This document shows positions 1 through 5,212 of a stretch of 7,334 bases of DNA, one piece after another. Both the position numbers and the translations under genes were made by a program. Numbering within the stretch: the first letter of the stretch is position 1; every line of letters starts with the position of its first letter. The stretch spans positions 1 through 7,334 of the forward strand of contig QFQS01000023.1 of assembly GCA_003243455.1 (NCBI GenBank). The letters are read 5' to 3'. This DNA comes from Cereibacter sphaeroides (GTDB lineage Bacteria; Pseudomonadota; Alphaproteobacteria; Rhodobacterales; Rhodobacteraceae). Below the pieces are notes generated by a model that was given only the letters and a program-made list of their open reading frames with translations, was not told where the DNA came from and did no database searches.

Positions 1-16
1 ACGTCCCATAGGTTTC

Positions 17-56
17 TCCAATTCTTATGCCCGCATGGGCTCCCTTCAGAATTGGA
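17..56. repeat. 9-bp inverted repeat next to the vapC breakpoint
   Basis: TCCAATTCT (17-25) and AGAATTGGA (48-56) are perfect inverted 9-mers. Inside them lies a smaller hairpin, GCCC-gcat-GGGC (29-40). The right arm contains the stop codon of the truncated vapC frame. It could be an operator of a gene left of the window or the edge of the sequence that interrupted vapC. No transposase is visible nearby. Confidence 0.45.
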
Positions 57-171
57 CCAGTTTTTCCAAGGCAGACCAGCCAGAGTGCCGCCTGAACGCC
101 GCGCGGACTTCTTGAGGTCGGTTCTTGATCGTAAAGATACATATATTGGTATCGAGCATGAATTTGAGCAT
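46..171 (-). pseudogene. vapC: vapC toxin, 5' fragment (PIN-domain ribonuclease, truncated)
   Basis: Directly downstream of vapB, overlapping its stop as TGATG, is a 41-codon frame that begins MLKFMLDTNICIFTIKNRPQ. This is the typical N-terminus of a VapC PIN-domain ribonuclease. D7 would be the first catalytic acidic residue. Family members are about 130 residues and continue through a conserved acidic core. Here the resemblance stops near residue 31 (after RRHSG), and ten unrelated residues lead to a TGA at 46-48. The later acidic residues of the PIN active site are therefore missing, and no toxin activity is expected. The break lies near position 78, which suggests a deletion or an insertion boundary. 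The assignment is recalled family resemblance, but the overlap with vapB strongly supports it. Confidence 0.85.
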
Positions 172-401
172 CAGAAGCTCTCGCGCTCCTGATGACCCGG
201 CTGCTCACGTTCCGACATGAAATCTGCCGTTACACCCTCGACGTCGAACCAACTGTCCCAGGCCTCGCCCGCAGGAGTAATAATGCGTGTCCGACCCAAA
301 GCGATCACATCGACGCGCTTCACGTTATCCGGGAGTGCGACCGCTTTAGGCAATCTAACCGCCTGGCTACGATTGCTCTGAAATATGGAAGCTTGTTCCA
401 C
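171..401 (-). CDS. vapB: VapB-type antitoxin (AbrB/SpoVT-like)
   Basis: A 76-residue antitoxin that would neutralise the VapC ribonuclease and repress its own operon. The core reads EQASIFQSNRSQAVRLPKAV, followed by ITPAGEAWDSWF. The first part is the swapped-hairpin AbrB-like DNA-binding domain; the C-terminal part would wrap the toxin. I chose the GTG start at 401-399 because an AGGAG Shine-Dalgarno lies at 413-409, seven bases upstream. The family N-terminus also begins at this residue, although the frame is open upstream to an ATG at 488. The stop overlaps the vapC start by one base, the usual coupled arrangement. Because vapC is truncated, this is now an orphan antitoxin. It could persist as a repressor or protect against a related VapC elsewhere in the genome. 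Confidence 0.88.
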   Translation of the reverse strand: MEQASIFQSNRSQAVRLPKAVALPDNVKRVDVIALGRTRIITPAGEAWDSWFDVEGVTADFMSEREQPGHQERESF

Positions 402-415
402 AGCATGGCTCCTAA

Positions 416-432
416 ATCTGCCAGATATGGAC
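416..432. promoter_or_regulatory. candidate vapBC operator
   Basis: A perfect 5-1-5 inverted repeat, ATCTGCCAGAT, spans 416-426, between the predicted transcription start and the vapB Shine-Dalgarno. It overlaps a sequence (minus strand, GTCCATATCTGG) resembling the hipBA operator. VapB-family antitoxins autoregulate through palindromes near the -10 box, so the position fits. A second, imperfect inverted repeat (GATATGTCA at 452-460, TGACATAGCATATC at 478-491) overlaps the -35 box. Confidence 0.4.
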
Positions 433-433
433 C

Positions 434-461
434 AATCTAAATCGTACGCGGGATATGTCAA
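434..461 (-). promoter_or_regulatory. vapBC promoter (sigma70-like)
   Basis: On the minus strand a consensus -35 box TTGACA (461-456) is followed after 16 bp by TAGATT (439-434), which matches four of six -10 positions. The predicted start near 427 lies about 26 bases before the vapB GTG. This is a sequence-only prediction, but box quality, spacing and position agree. Confidence 0.6.
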
Positions 462-489
462 TGGGATATACATGCCATGACATAGCATA

Positions 490-803
490 TCGCTGTCTCG
501 CAGATGGGAGGCTCAGCGGTCGCAATTTTGCGATCGCCGATTTGCATTTTCATCAGGGCCTGGGTGTTTCGACGCACTTCGTCCACATGCCGAAGCCGCA
601 ATTCGGATCAGTTGTGGCATATCCATCTCGAGCACATGCGTAAGCAGATCGATAAGCTGTCGACCCGCTCCGAGGGGGCGCAGTTGGATCTCGAGGTGAT
701 CGGATTTGGCCGGTCTGCTTCCAGCGCGCTTACCGCATTTGGTAATCTTTCGATAAGTACAACGAGCACATTCTCTGGGCCATGATAGCCTGGGAGAAGT
801 CGG
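490..803. other. no supportable gene
   Basis: Several short frames exist on both strands (for example minus 513-812 and plus 504-785), but none shows a recognisable domain, a good start context or a consistent coding character. Between the vapBC promoter and the short recombinase this is best treated as non-coding or as decayed coding sequence. GGGAGAAG at 792-799 serves as the ribosome binding site of the next gene. Confidence 0.5.
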
Positions 804-1436
804 ATGGGACATTCAGAGTTCGATCCTGCCGCTCGAGAGCGACCACCGTGGAACTCGGGTCGTAAAGTCGGCGCAAAAAAGGCATTAAAACCACGTCAGA
901 TCTGGGGCGTGCGCTTCTTCTTGGACCAGAGCCGACGTGTCAGGGATCGAGCCCTCTTCGATCTGGCAATCGATAGCAAATTGCGTGGCTGTGATCTCGT
1001 CAAAATCAAGATCGGCGACATAGTCTGCAACCGAGAGATCCGTCACCGCGCGATTGTCGTGCAACAAAAGACGGGGCGGCCCGTCCAGTTTGAAATCATG
1101 GAGGATGCCCGCGTCAGCTTGCTCAAGTGGCTCGAGTTGCGCGGCGGAAGTCTCGATGATTTTGTATTCCCAAGCCGGACTGACCATGCCGACCATATGA
1201 GCACGCGTCAGTATGCGCGATTGGTGGATGAATGGGTAACTGGCATCGGCCTGCCAAGTGAGGACTATGGCACGCATTCGCTGCGTCGGACCAAGGCATC
1301 CATCATTTATAAGGCCACTGGTAATCTTCGAGCCGTGCAGATCCTTCTCGGGCACACGAAGATAGAGAGCACAGTCAGATATTTGGGCGTCGATGTCGAG
1401 GATGCGCTGACGCTGGCAGAGGGTACAGAGGTGTGA
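804..1436 (+). CDS. short tyrosine recombinase/integrase (catalytic domain only)
   Basis: A 210-residue site-specific recombinase that would cut and rejoin DNA through a 3'-phosphotyrosine link. The catalytic set appears complete: R61 (in SKLRGCDL), K89 (in QQKTGRPV), H158 and R161 (HSLRR), H184 (in LLGHTK) and nucleophile Y193 (VRYLG). There is no N-terminal SAM-like core-binding domain, and it is much shorter than the 300-400 residues usual for integrases. I recall similar short recombinases as widespread in proteobacteria. The length is therefore probably natural rather than a truncation. The start ATG is preceded by GGAG (793-796) at seven bases. It reads in the same direction as the broken integrase downstream, with a 99-base gap. 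Its target is unknown; it may be stand-alone or help resolve a mobile element. Confidence 0.88.
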   Translation: MGHSEFDPAARERPPWNSGRKVGAKKALKPRQIWGVRFFLDQSRRVRDRALFDLAIDSKLRGCDLVKIKIGDIVCNREIRHRAIVVQQKTGRPVQFEIMEDARVSLLKWLELRGGSLDDFVFPSRTDHADHMSTRQYARLVDEWVTGIGLPSEDYGTHSLRRTKASIIYKATGNLRAVQILLGHTKIESTVRYLGVDVEDALTLAEGTEV

Positions 1437-1445
1437 AGGCTCGAT

Positions 1446-1466
1446 CCGATCGCGAGAAGTGATCGG
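1446..1466. terminator. possible stem-loop after the short recombinase
   Basis: CCGATC (1446-1451) and GATCGG (1461-1466) form a perfect 6-bp stem with a 9-nt loop, starting ten bases after the recombinase stop. There is no T-run, so it is a weak terminator candidate at best. Confidence 0.25.
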
Positions 1467-1502
1467 CCTAACCGGGCGTGCAGGAATGATGACCGAGCAA
1501 AC

Positions 1503-1522
1503 GGTGCTTACCCGGTGCTTAC
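1503..1522 (+). repeat. tandem 9-bp repeat, copy 1 (candidate integrase arm site)
   Basis: GGTGCTTAC occurs twice here (1503-1511 and 1514-1522), separated by CC, giving an 11-bp period close to one helical turn. The identical 20-bp unit recurs at 2833-2852. Copies therefore flank the integrase gene, one just upstream of its ribosome binding site. Tyrosine integrases use an N-terminal domain to bind such tandem arm-type sites. This copy may also let the integrase repress itself. Confidence 0.7.
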
Positions 1523-1535
1523 ATGGAGAGAGGCA

Positions 1536-2753
1536 ATGGCGGGCAACAAGATCACAACACAGCAAGTCGATCGCATCAAATCTCAGCCCAAGGATGTTTT
1601 CCTGTGGGACGGAGAGCTGGCAGGATTTGGTGTGCGGGTGACGCCAGGAGGCGCTAAATCATACATTTATCAGTATCGGCTTGGGGGTAGGGGATCAACC
1701 TCTCGACGCTACACGATCGGGAGCCATCGCTCACCCTGGACTGCCGGGAATGCTCGGGAAAAGGCGCAGCATCTGGCGAAGCAAGTGCGCAAGGGCAAAG
1801 ACCCGGTCCAGCGGCGCCGTGAACGCCGCCAGCGCGAGGTTGAGCATCGTTTTGATCGATATGTCGAAACCTTCACCGATCATTATCTCAAAAGGCGATG
1901 GAAGGACTGGGTGCGCATCCACCAGATGCTACTCACCCACGCTGTCCCATCGCTGGGTACCAAGAAACTGTCGGATATCAGAAGAGCTGACCTCGCAGCT
2001 ATCTATGAACGCCTGAACAACACGCCTTCGGTGGCTCGTGCAATGCACGCAACGCTACGCAAGCTATTTCGATGGGCCATGAGCCGGGATGACATCAAGC
2101 ATTCCCCGGTAGATGGCGTGGAGGTGCCGCCGCCGCTGAGGGCTCGTAGTCGATATCTCTCGGTACGGGAGTTTACTGCCGCCTAGCAAACCAGTCATGG
2201 TCTTGGGGAGCCCTATGGCGCAATGTTTCGCCTCATGATGCTAACAGGGCAGCGCCGCGGTGAGGTACTTAACATTGACTGGACCGAGCTGGATCGGGTT
2301 CGGTCCGAGTGGTTGCTGCCTGCGGAAAAATCCAAAAATGGGCGTGGGCATCTGATCTCGCTTAGTTCCGAATCGCGGCGCATTCTTGATACGCAGGCTG
2401 GCGGCAAGAAGTGGCCTGCATCTGGCTTGGTGTTCCGATCATCGCGTGGCACCCGCTTGAGCGGGTTTTCAAAGATCAAGCGGGATTGGGATCAACGTAT
2501 AGATCGGAAGCTGTGGGCAGAGGATGCGGGATCGGTTCGGTTCCCGTGGCGATTGCACGACATCAGGCGGACAGTCGCGACAGGCATGCAGACTTTGGGC
2601 GTGCGAACAGAAGTGATCGAGGCCGTGCTAAACCATCAGTCGGGTTTGCGAAGCGGACTGGTGAGCACGTATCAACGCTATGACTATCACGTCGAGAAAG
2701 CGGAAGCCATGGCACTATGGGGCGCTCATGTTGCTGCGCTTACCAACCGCTAA
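1536..2753 (+). pseudogene. int: P4-type integrase broken by an internal amber codon
   Basis: A DUF4102/P4-like tyrosine integrase of about 405 residues if read through. The N-terminal part shows the family's arm-binding segment (FLWDGELAGFGVRVTPGG, residues 22-39), then a core-binding domain (roughly 105-205). The catalytic domain has R240 (TGQRRGEV), K265 (EKSKNGRGH), H341 and R344 (LHDIRR), H367 (LNHQSG) and Y379 (TYQRY). Codon 217 is TAG (2184-2186). The frame continues unchanged on both sides, and the context (FTAA-stop-QTSHGLGEPYG) is where relatives commonly have Trp, so one TGG-to-TAG change explains it. The 216-residue product would lack the whole catalytic domain. The start ATG at 1536 follows GAGAGAGG; an upstream in-frame GTG at 1515 lies inside the repeat and is less likely. 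It is inactive unless the amber codon is suppressed or is a sequencing error. Confidence 0.9.
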
Positions 2754-2763
2754 TATTTTGGAT

Positions 2764-2788
2764 TTGGCTTTGGTTATGATCAAGCCAA
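2764..2788. terminator. possible stem-loop after the integrase
   Basis: TTGGCTT (2764-2770) and AAGCCAA (2782-2788) make a perfect 7-bp stem with an 11-nt loop, ten bases after the integrase stop codon. No T-run follows, so termination is uncertain. It could also be an accessory site of the attachment region. Confidence 0.35.
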
Positions 2789-2832
2789 GTCGCCAACGTA
2801 GGGCCATTTTAACATGGAAGAGGAGCGGATTA

Positions 2833-2852
2833 GGTGCTTACCCGGTGCTTAC
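2833..2852 (+). repeat. tandem 9-bp repeat, copy 2 (candidate integrase arm site)
   Basis: An exact second copy of the 20-bp unit at 1503-1522, in the same orientation, with two GGTGCTTAC units 11 bp apart. It lies between the end of the integrase gene and the tRNA-derived core, about 60 bp from the core. That is the expected place for an arm site in an attachment region. Confidence 0.7.
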
Positions 2853-2911
2853 GTGACCTACGAATGCATCAGATATAGTATCTAAAACTGCTCATAAGTC
2901 ATTGAAAGAAA

Positions 2912-2959
2912 TGGTGGACGCACTTTTAGGGCTCGAACCTAGGACCCGCTGATTAAGAG
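2912..2959 (-). other. attachment core: 3' fragment of tRNA-Lys(CUU)
   Basis: Read on the minus strand, this holds the anticodon loop CTCTTAA (anticodon CTT, lysine), the 3' anticodon stem, GCGGGTC, a T-arm (CTAGG-TTCGAGC-CCTA), and an acceptor half TGCGTCC followed by ACCA. The 5' half (acceptor GGACGCA, D-arm and 5' anticodon stem) is absent beyond 2960, so it is not a functional tRNA gene. About three extra A residues lie between the T-stem and the acceptor. Tyrosine integrases commonly recombine in the anticodon loop to 3' end of tRNA genes, and an integrase gene with arm-like repeats lies next to it. I read it as an att core. A decayed tRNA unrelated to integration is the alternative. 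Confidence 0.75.
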
Positions 2960-3088
2960 ATTTATGCTCCATATAAGTAATTGATTTTATTGCATATTCT
3001 TATTTTGTTCTCATCATATTCCTGTGATTTGAGCTGATAGCGGCAAACGGTAGATTTTTGAAGTCTTCGGCCCCGCTATTTTTTGGTT

Positions 3089-3121
3089 CTCCATGCGGTG
3101 TTTGTATATGAACGCATGGAG
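3089..3121. repeat. 9-bp perfect inverted repeat
   Basis: CTCCATGCG (3089-3097) and CGCATGGAG (3113-3121) are perfectly complementary, with a 15-nt AT-rich loop. A T-run lies on the wrong side (3080-3084) for a plus-strand terminator, and no gene ends here. It is more likely a protein-binding site or an element-end feature than a terminator. Confidence 0.55.
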
Positions 3122-3276
3122 CAGCGTGTATGAAAGATATAGGTCATTTTTCAATGCCTTATATTTTTTCTCCGATGGGTATCGGGATGCCGATAATCAT
3201 AGGATCTCACGAGCCAAATTATCCATTGCGTTTGGAACCTAGACGGTCTGTGGGCAATTTGCGGAAGACTGATATA

Positions 3277-3290
3277 AATCAGCGGGTCCT
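3277..3290 (+). repeat. 14-nt inverted copy of part of the tRNA-Lys core
   Basis: AATCAGCGGGTCCT is an exact reverse complement of 2941-2954, which corresponds to the 3' anticodon stem and variable region of the tRNA fragment. The match does not extend into a T-arm, so it is not another tRNA end. It may be a secondary or relict attachment core, or a chance match. Confidence 0.4.
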
Positions 3291-3410
3291 CGCGACTTTT
3301 GACGGATGTGAGGTCTCAGATCATCCCAGGGTTTCGCAGTGCAGCTCGCGTTGAAAATGGCTCAAAACTAGCCCAGCGAGCTTGGGTCTGTTCGAGCGGC
3401 TTAGATAATT

Positions 3411-3424
3411 GTCCATATACGGAC
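3411..3424. promoter_or_regulatory. hipBA operator O1
   Basis: GTCCATATACGGAC is a 14-bp near-palindrome differing at one position from the perfect site at 3452-3465. It lies just upstream of the predicted -35 box of hipBA. The two centres are 41 bp apart, about four helical turns, so two bound HipB dimers would lie on the same face of the DNA. Confidence 0.7.
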
Positions 3425-3431
3425 AGTAAGA

Positions 3432-3460
3432 TTGAAAAAGCGCAGCGTATCGTCCATATA
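3432..3460 (+). promoter_or_regulatory. hipBA promoter
   Basis: TTGAAA (3432-3437) is a good -35 box, and CATATA (3455-3460) sits 17 bp downstream as a -10 box. The -10 box lies inside operator O2, so a bound HipB would block RNA polymerase. Transcription is predicted to begin at about 3467, the A of the hipB ATG. Confidence 0.55.
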
Positions 3461-3465
3461 TGGAC
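3452..3465. promoter_or_regulatory. hipBA operator O2
   Basis: GTCCATATATGGAC is a perfect 14-bp palindrome ending one base before the hipB start codon and covering the predicted -10 box. Its similarity to O1 and its position make it the likely main HipB-binding site for autorepression. Confidence 0.75.
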
Positions 3466-3466
3466 A

Positions 3467-3784
3467 ATGTTCGAAACGCCTCTGGAACTGGCTCAAACGA
3501 TCGGCGCACATATTCGTGTGCGCCGGCTAGGTTTTGGCTGGGGGCAAGCCGAGGCCGCAGATCGGGCGGGCGTATCCTATCGCACCTGGCGCCGCATGGA
3601 AACCGAAGGCAAAGCGTCGATTGATGATCTGGTCCGCGCCGCGATCGCACTGCGGTGTGAGCATGATTTGAAAAGCCTCTTTCCCGAGCCGGCAGCCACC
3701 AGCATGGATGCGCTCCTCAAGCGCCAGCAAAGGAAGAGCGGAAGCACGTCCAAGCGAACTCGATCGGTGCGGCGCTCTACATGA
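3467..3784 (+). CDS. hipB: HipB-like antitoxin (XRE-family repressor)
   Basis: A 105-residue DNA-binding antitoxin that would bind the kinase HipA and repress the operon. Residues 8-63 form a helix-turn-helix domain (IGAHIRVRRLGFGWGQAEAA, then AGVSYRTWRRME with the recognition helix). The C-terminal tail (85-105) is rich in Lys, Arg and Ser and probably flexible. The ATG at 3467 is chosen because the domain begins a few residues later and the operator and promoter end just before it. An upstream in-frame ATG at 3299 would place the promoter inside the gene. There is no Shine-Dalgarno, and the predicted transcript starts at the ATG, so translation is probably leaderless. The stop overlaps the hipA start in ATGA, which couples translation and keeps the antitoxin first. 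Confidence 0.88.
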   Translation: MFETPLELAQTIGAHIRVRRLGFGWGQAEAADRAGVSYRTWRRMETEGKASIDDLVRAAIALRCEHDLKSLFPEPAATSMDALLKRQQRKSGSTSKRTRSVRRST

Positions 3785-5031
3785 AGCTCGCTCCCGGTGC
3801 ACCTTTGCAAATCGGGCTATGGCCCAATGAGTCCGGAGCGGTGCAGCCTATCGGCCGATTGGCGATAGCGGAGGGGCGTGCGCAGCTCGAATGGTCGCGG
3901 GAGATCGTCGCGAGCAAGCGTCCGATCGCCCCGGCCCTCTATCCATCCGAACCAGGTCTCCACGAGGCGCGGACGCGCGACTTCGATGGTCTCCACGGAT
4001 TTCTCGCGGACAGCCTTCCCGAGGGATGGGGTGCCCTGCTGATGAAACGGCGGTTGGCCAAGCTCGGTGCTCGTTGGGACGATCTGAGCGGTGTCGATCG
4101 TCTCGCCCTGGTCGGACGTCAGGGGCGCGGCGCGCTTGTCTATGAGCCTGCAACGACGCCCGCGGAAGACGTGCAAACGCTCGACCTTGATGAACTTGCC
4201 GCTCAGGCCCGTTCGATTCTGGTGGGCGATGAGGCCAGGCTGGCCGATACGCTCGCCACGCTCGCAGGCGCTTCGGGCGGTGCGCGGCCCAAAATCCATA
4301 TCGGCTTCTCGTCAGCCGGGCAGATTTGCCTTGCAGAAGGAGAACTCGTCGCAGGGTTCGAGAGCTGGATCGTCAAATTCCGGGCACTGACGGATCCTAT
4401 CGATATCGGACCCGTCGAGGAAGCCTATGCCCGCATGGCACGGGCCGCTGGCATTACCATGGCGCCCTCACGCCTGCTCCCAGCCAAGGACGGTCCCGGT
4501 TATTTCGCCACGCGGCGCTTCGATCGGCCTGAGCCAGGACACCGCCTGCATGTGGTCTCGCTAGCCGGCGCTGTTGAAGCGCCGTCGCACATGCCCAGTA
4601 TCGACTATGACGGCTATCTTCGCGCAGTGCATGGCATCACCCGACATGCAGGAGACCTCGAACAGGCGTTCCGCCGTATGTTGTTCAACATCCTCGCGTA
4701 CAATCGGGACGACCATAGCCGCCAGCATGCCTTTTTGCTTGATGCCAACGATCAGTGGCGTCTCGCGCCCGCCTATGATCTGACTTTTTCAAGCGGTCCC
4801 GGTGGAGAGCATTACTTGGCCGTGGAAGGTGAGGGGCGTACGCCGACTCGCGCCCATGTCTTACGCCTCGCCAAGCGCCATGGTCTTTCCGAAGGTCAGG
4901 TGTCGCAAATGGTCGATGCTATCCGTGCCAGCATCGCCGATTGGCCGCGACATGCGGAAGAATTGGAGATCGGAGCTTCGCGCGATGAAATCGGCGAGCG
5001 CCTCGCTCATGTCGGCAAACTTTTCGGCTAA
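3781..5031 (+). CDS. hipA: HipA-family serine/threonine kinase toxin
   Basis: A 416-residue toxin kinase. The E. coli relative phosphorylates glutamyl-tRNA synthetase and drives persistence; the target here is unknown. Family landmarks appear in order. An N-terminal subdomain contains DFDGLHGFLADSLPEGWG (67-84). The glycine-rich activation/ATP loop is AGASGGARPK (162-171). SWIVKF (195-200) carries the ATP-binding Lys199. The catalytic segment is NRDDHSRQH (308-316) with Asp310, and AYDL (331-334) has metal-binding Asp333. Length is close to E. coli HipA (440). Asn314 of E. coli HipA, a metal ligand, aligns with Gln315; I believe Gln occurs in some relatives, so activity is not excluded. The gene overlaps hipB by four bases. 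It appears intact, so the module should be functional. The narrower family within HipA is uncertain. Confidence 0.9.
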   Translation: MKLAPGAPLQIGLWPNESGAVQPIGRLAIAEGRAQLEWSREIVASKRPIAPALYPSEPGLHEARTRDFDGLHGFLADSLPEGWGALLMKRRLAKLGARWDDLSGVDRLALVGRQGRGALVYEPATTPAEDVQTLDLDELAAQARSILVGDEARLADTLATLAGASGGARPKIHIGFSSAGQICLAEGELVAGFESWIVKFRALTDPIDIGPVEEAYARMARAAGITMAPSRLLPAKDGPGYFATRRFDRPEPGHRLHVVSLAGAVEAPSHMPSIDYDGYLRAVHGITRHAGDLEQAFRRMLFNILAYNRDDHSRQHAFLLDANDQWRLAPAYDLTFSSGPGGEHYLAVEGEGRTPTRAHVLRLAKRHGLSEGQVSQMVDAIRASIADWPRHAEELEIGASRDEIGERLAHVGKLFG

Positions 5032-5063
5032 CGCCATAGACTGCATTTCCATCGATCACGATC

Positions 5064-5097
5064 GGCGGGCTTGTTGATCGATAGAAGGAGGCCCGCC
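5064..5097. terminator. possible terminator of hipBA
   Basis: GGCGGGC (5064-5070) and GCCCGCC (5091-5097) form a perfect 7-bp GC stem with a 20-nt loop, 33 bases after the hipA stop. There is no T-run, so it is either a weak or Rho-assisted terminator or a regulatory stem. Confidence 0.45.
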
Positions 5098-5109
5098 TCA
5101 CGCTAAGCT

Positions 5110-5178
5110 AGCGGTGCGCCGCTGCCAGAAATAATTTCTCTTCCGTAACGTCCCTAGTCCTGTATGGAGCCACGCTCC
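5110..5178. repeat. three short palindromes upstream of the large recombinase
   Basis: AGCGG-tgcg-CCGCT (5110-5123), AGAAAT-a-ATTTCT (5127-5139) and GGAGC-cac-GCTCC (5166-5178) are each perfect. They lie in the non-coding gap before the XRE-recombinase gene. One or more could be operators for its N-terminal DNA-binding segment or recombination sites. No clear -35/-10 pair is visible. Confidence 0.4.
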
Positions 5179-5212
5179 GCGCCATAAGCTATTGCAGGAT
5201 CGTTCTTATTTC

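Larger units (their letters stand above)
1503..2959. mobile_element. integration module of an integrative element (decayed)
   Basis: Arm-like repeat, integrase pseudogene, second arm-like repeat and tRNA-derived core occur in the order seen at one end of tRNA-targeting islands. The element body would extend leftwards and may include the short recombinase and the vapBC remnant. The outer end is not in the window. With the integrase catalytic domain lost, excision would need an integrase supplied in trans. Confidence 0.6.
2960..3410. other. AT-richer stretch without a supportable gene
   Basis: Base composition falls clearly below that of the neighbouring genes, most visibly at 2960-3190. A 74-codon plus-strand frame (3130-3354) has no recognisable motif and no good ribosome binding site, so I do not call it. 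The stretch holds a 9-bp inverted repeat (3089-3121) and a 14-nt match to the tRNA core (3277-3290). It may be the outer end of a second element. Confidence 0.5.

Noticed and set aside
513..812. 99-codon minus-strand frame upstream of the short recombinase
   Set aside because: No recognisable motif and no plausible start signal; it overlaps the recombinase start and its ribosome binding site.
885..1565. 226-codon minus-strand frame
   Set aside because: Lies antisense to the short recombinase, which has clear catalytic motifs; it is a shadow frame.
2912..2976. Complete tRNA gene on the minus strand
   Set aside because: Bases GAGCA upstream of the anticodon loop match a tRNA by position, but there is no D-arm, no 5' acceptor strand and no 5' anticodon stem, so only the 3' part is real.
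3130..3354. 74-codon plus-strand frame in the AT-rich gap
   Set aside because: No domain, no convincing ribosome binding site, and composition like the surrounding non-coding DNA.
3299..3466. Upstream start for hipB at 3299
   Set aside because: It would put both operators and the promoter inside the gene and add about 56 residues that do not resemble the family.
3817..4299. 160-codon minus-strand frame inside hipA
   Set aside because: Antisense shadow of a well-supported gene with high GC third positions.
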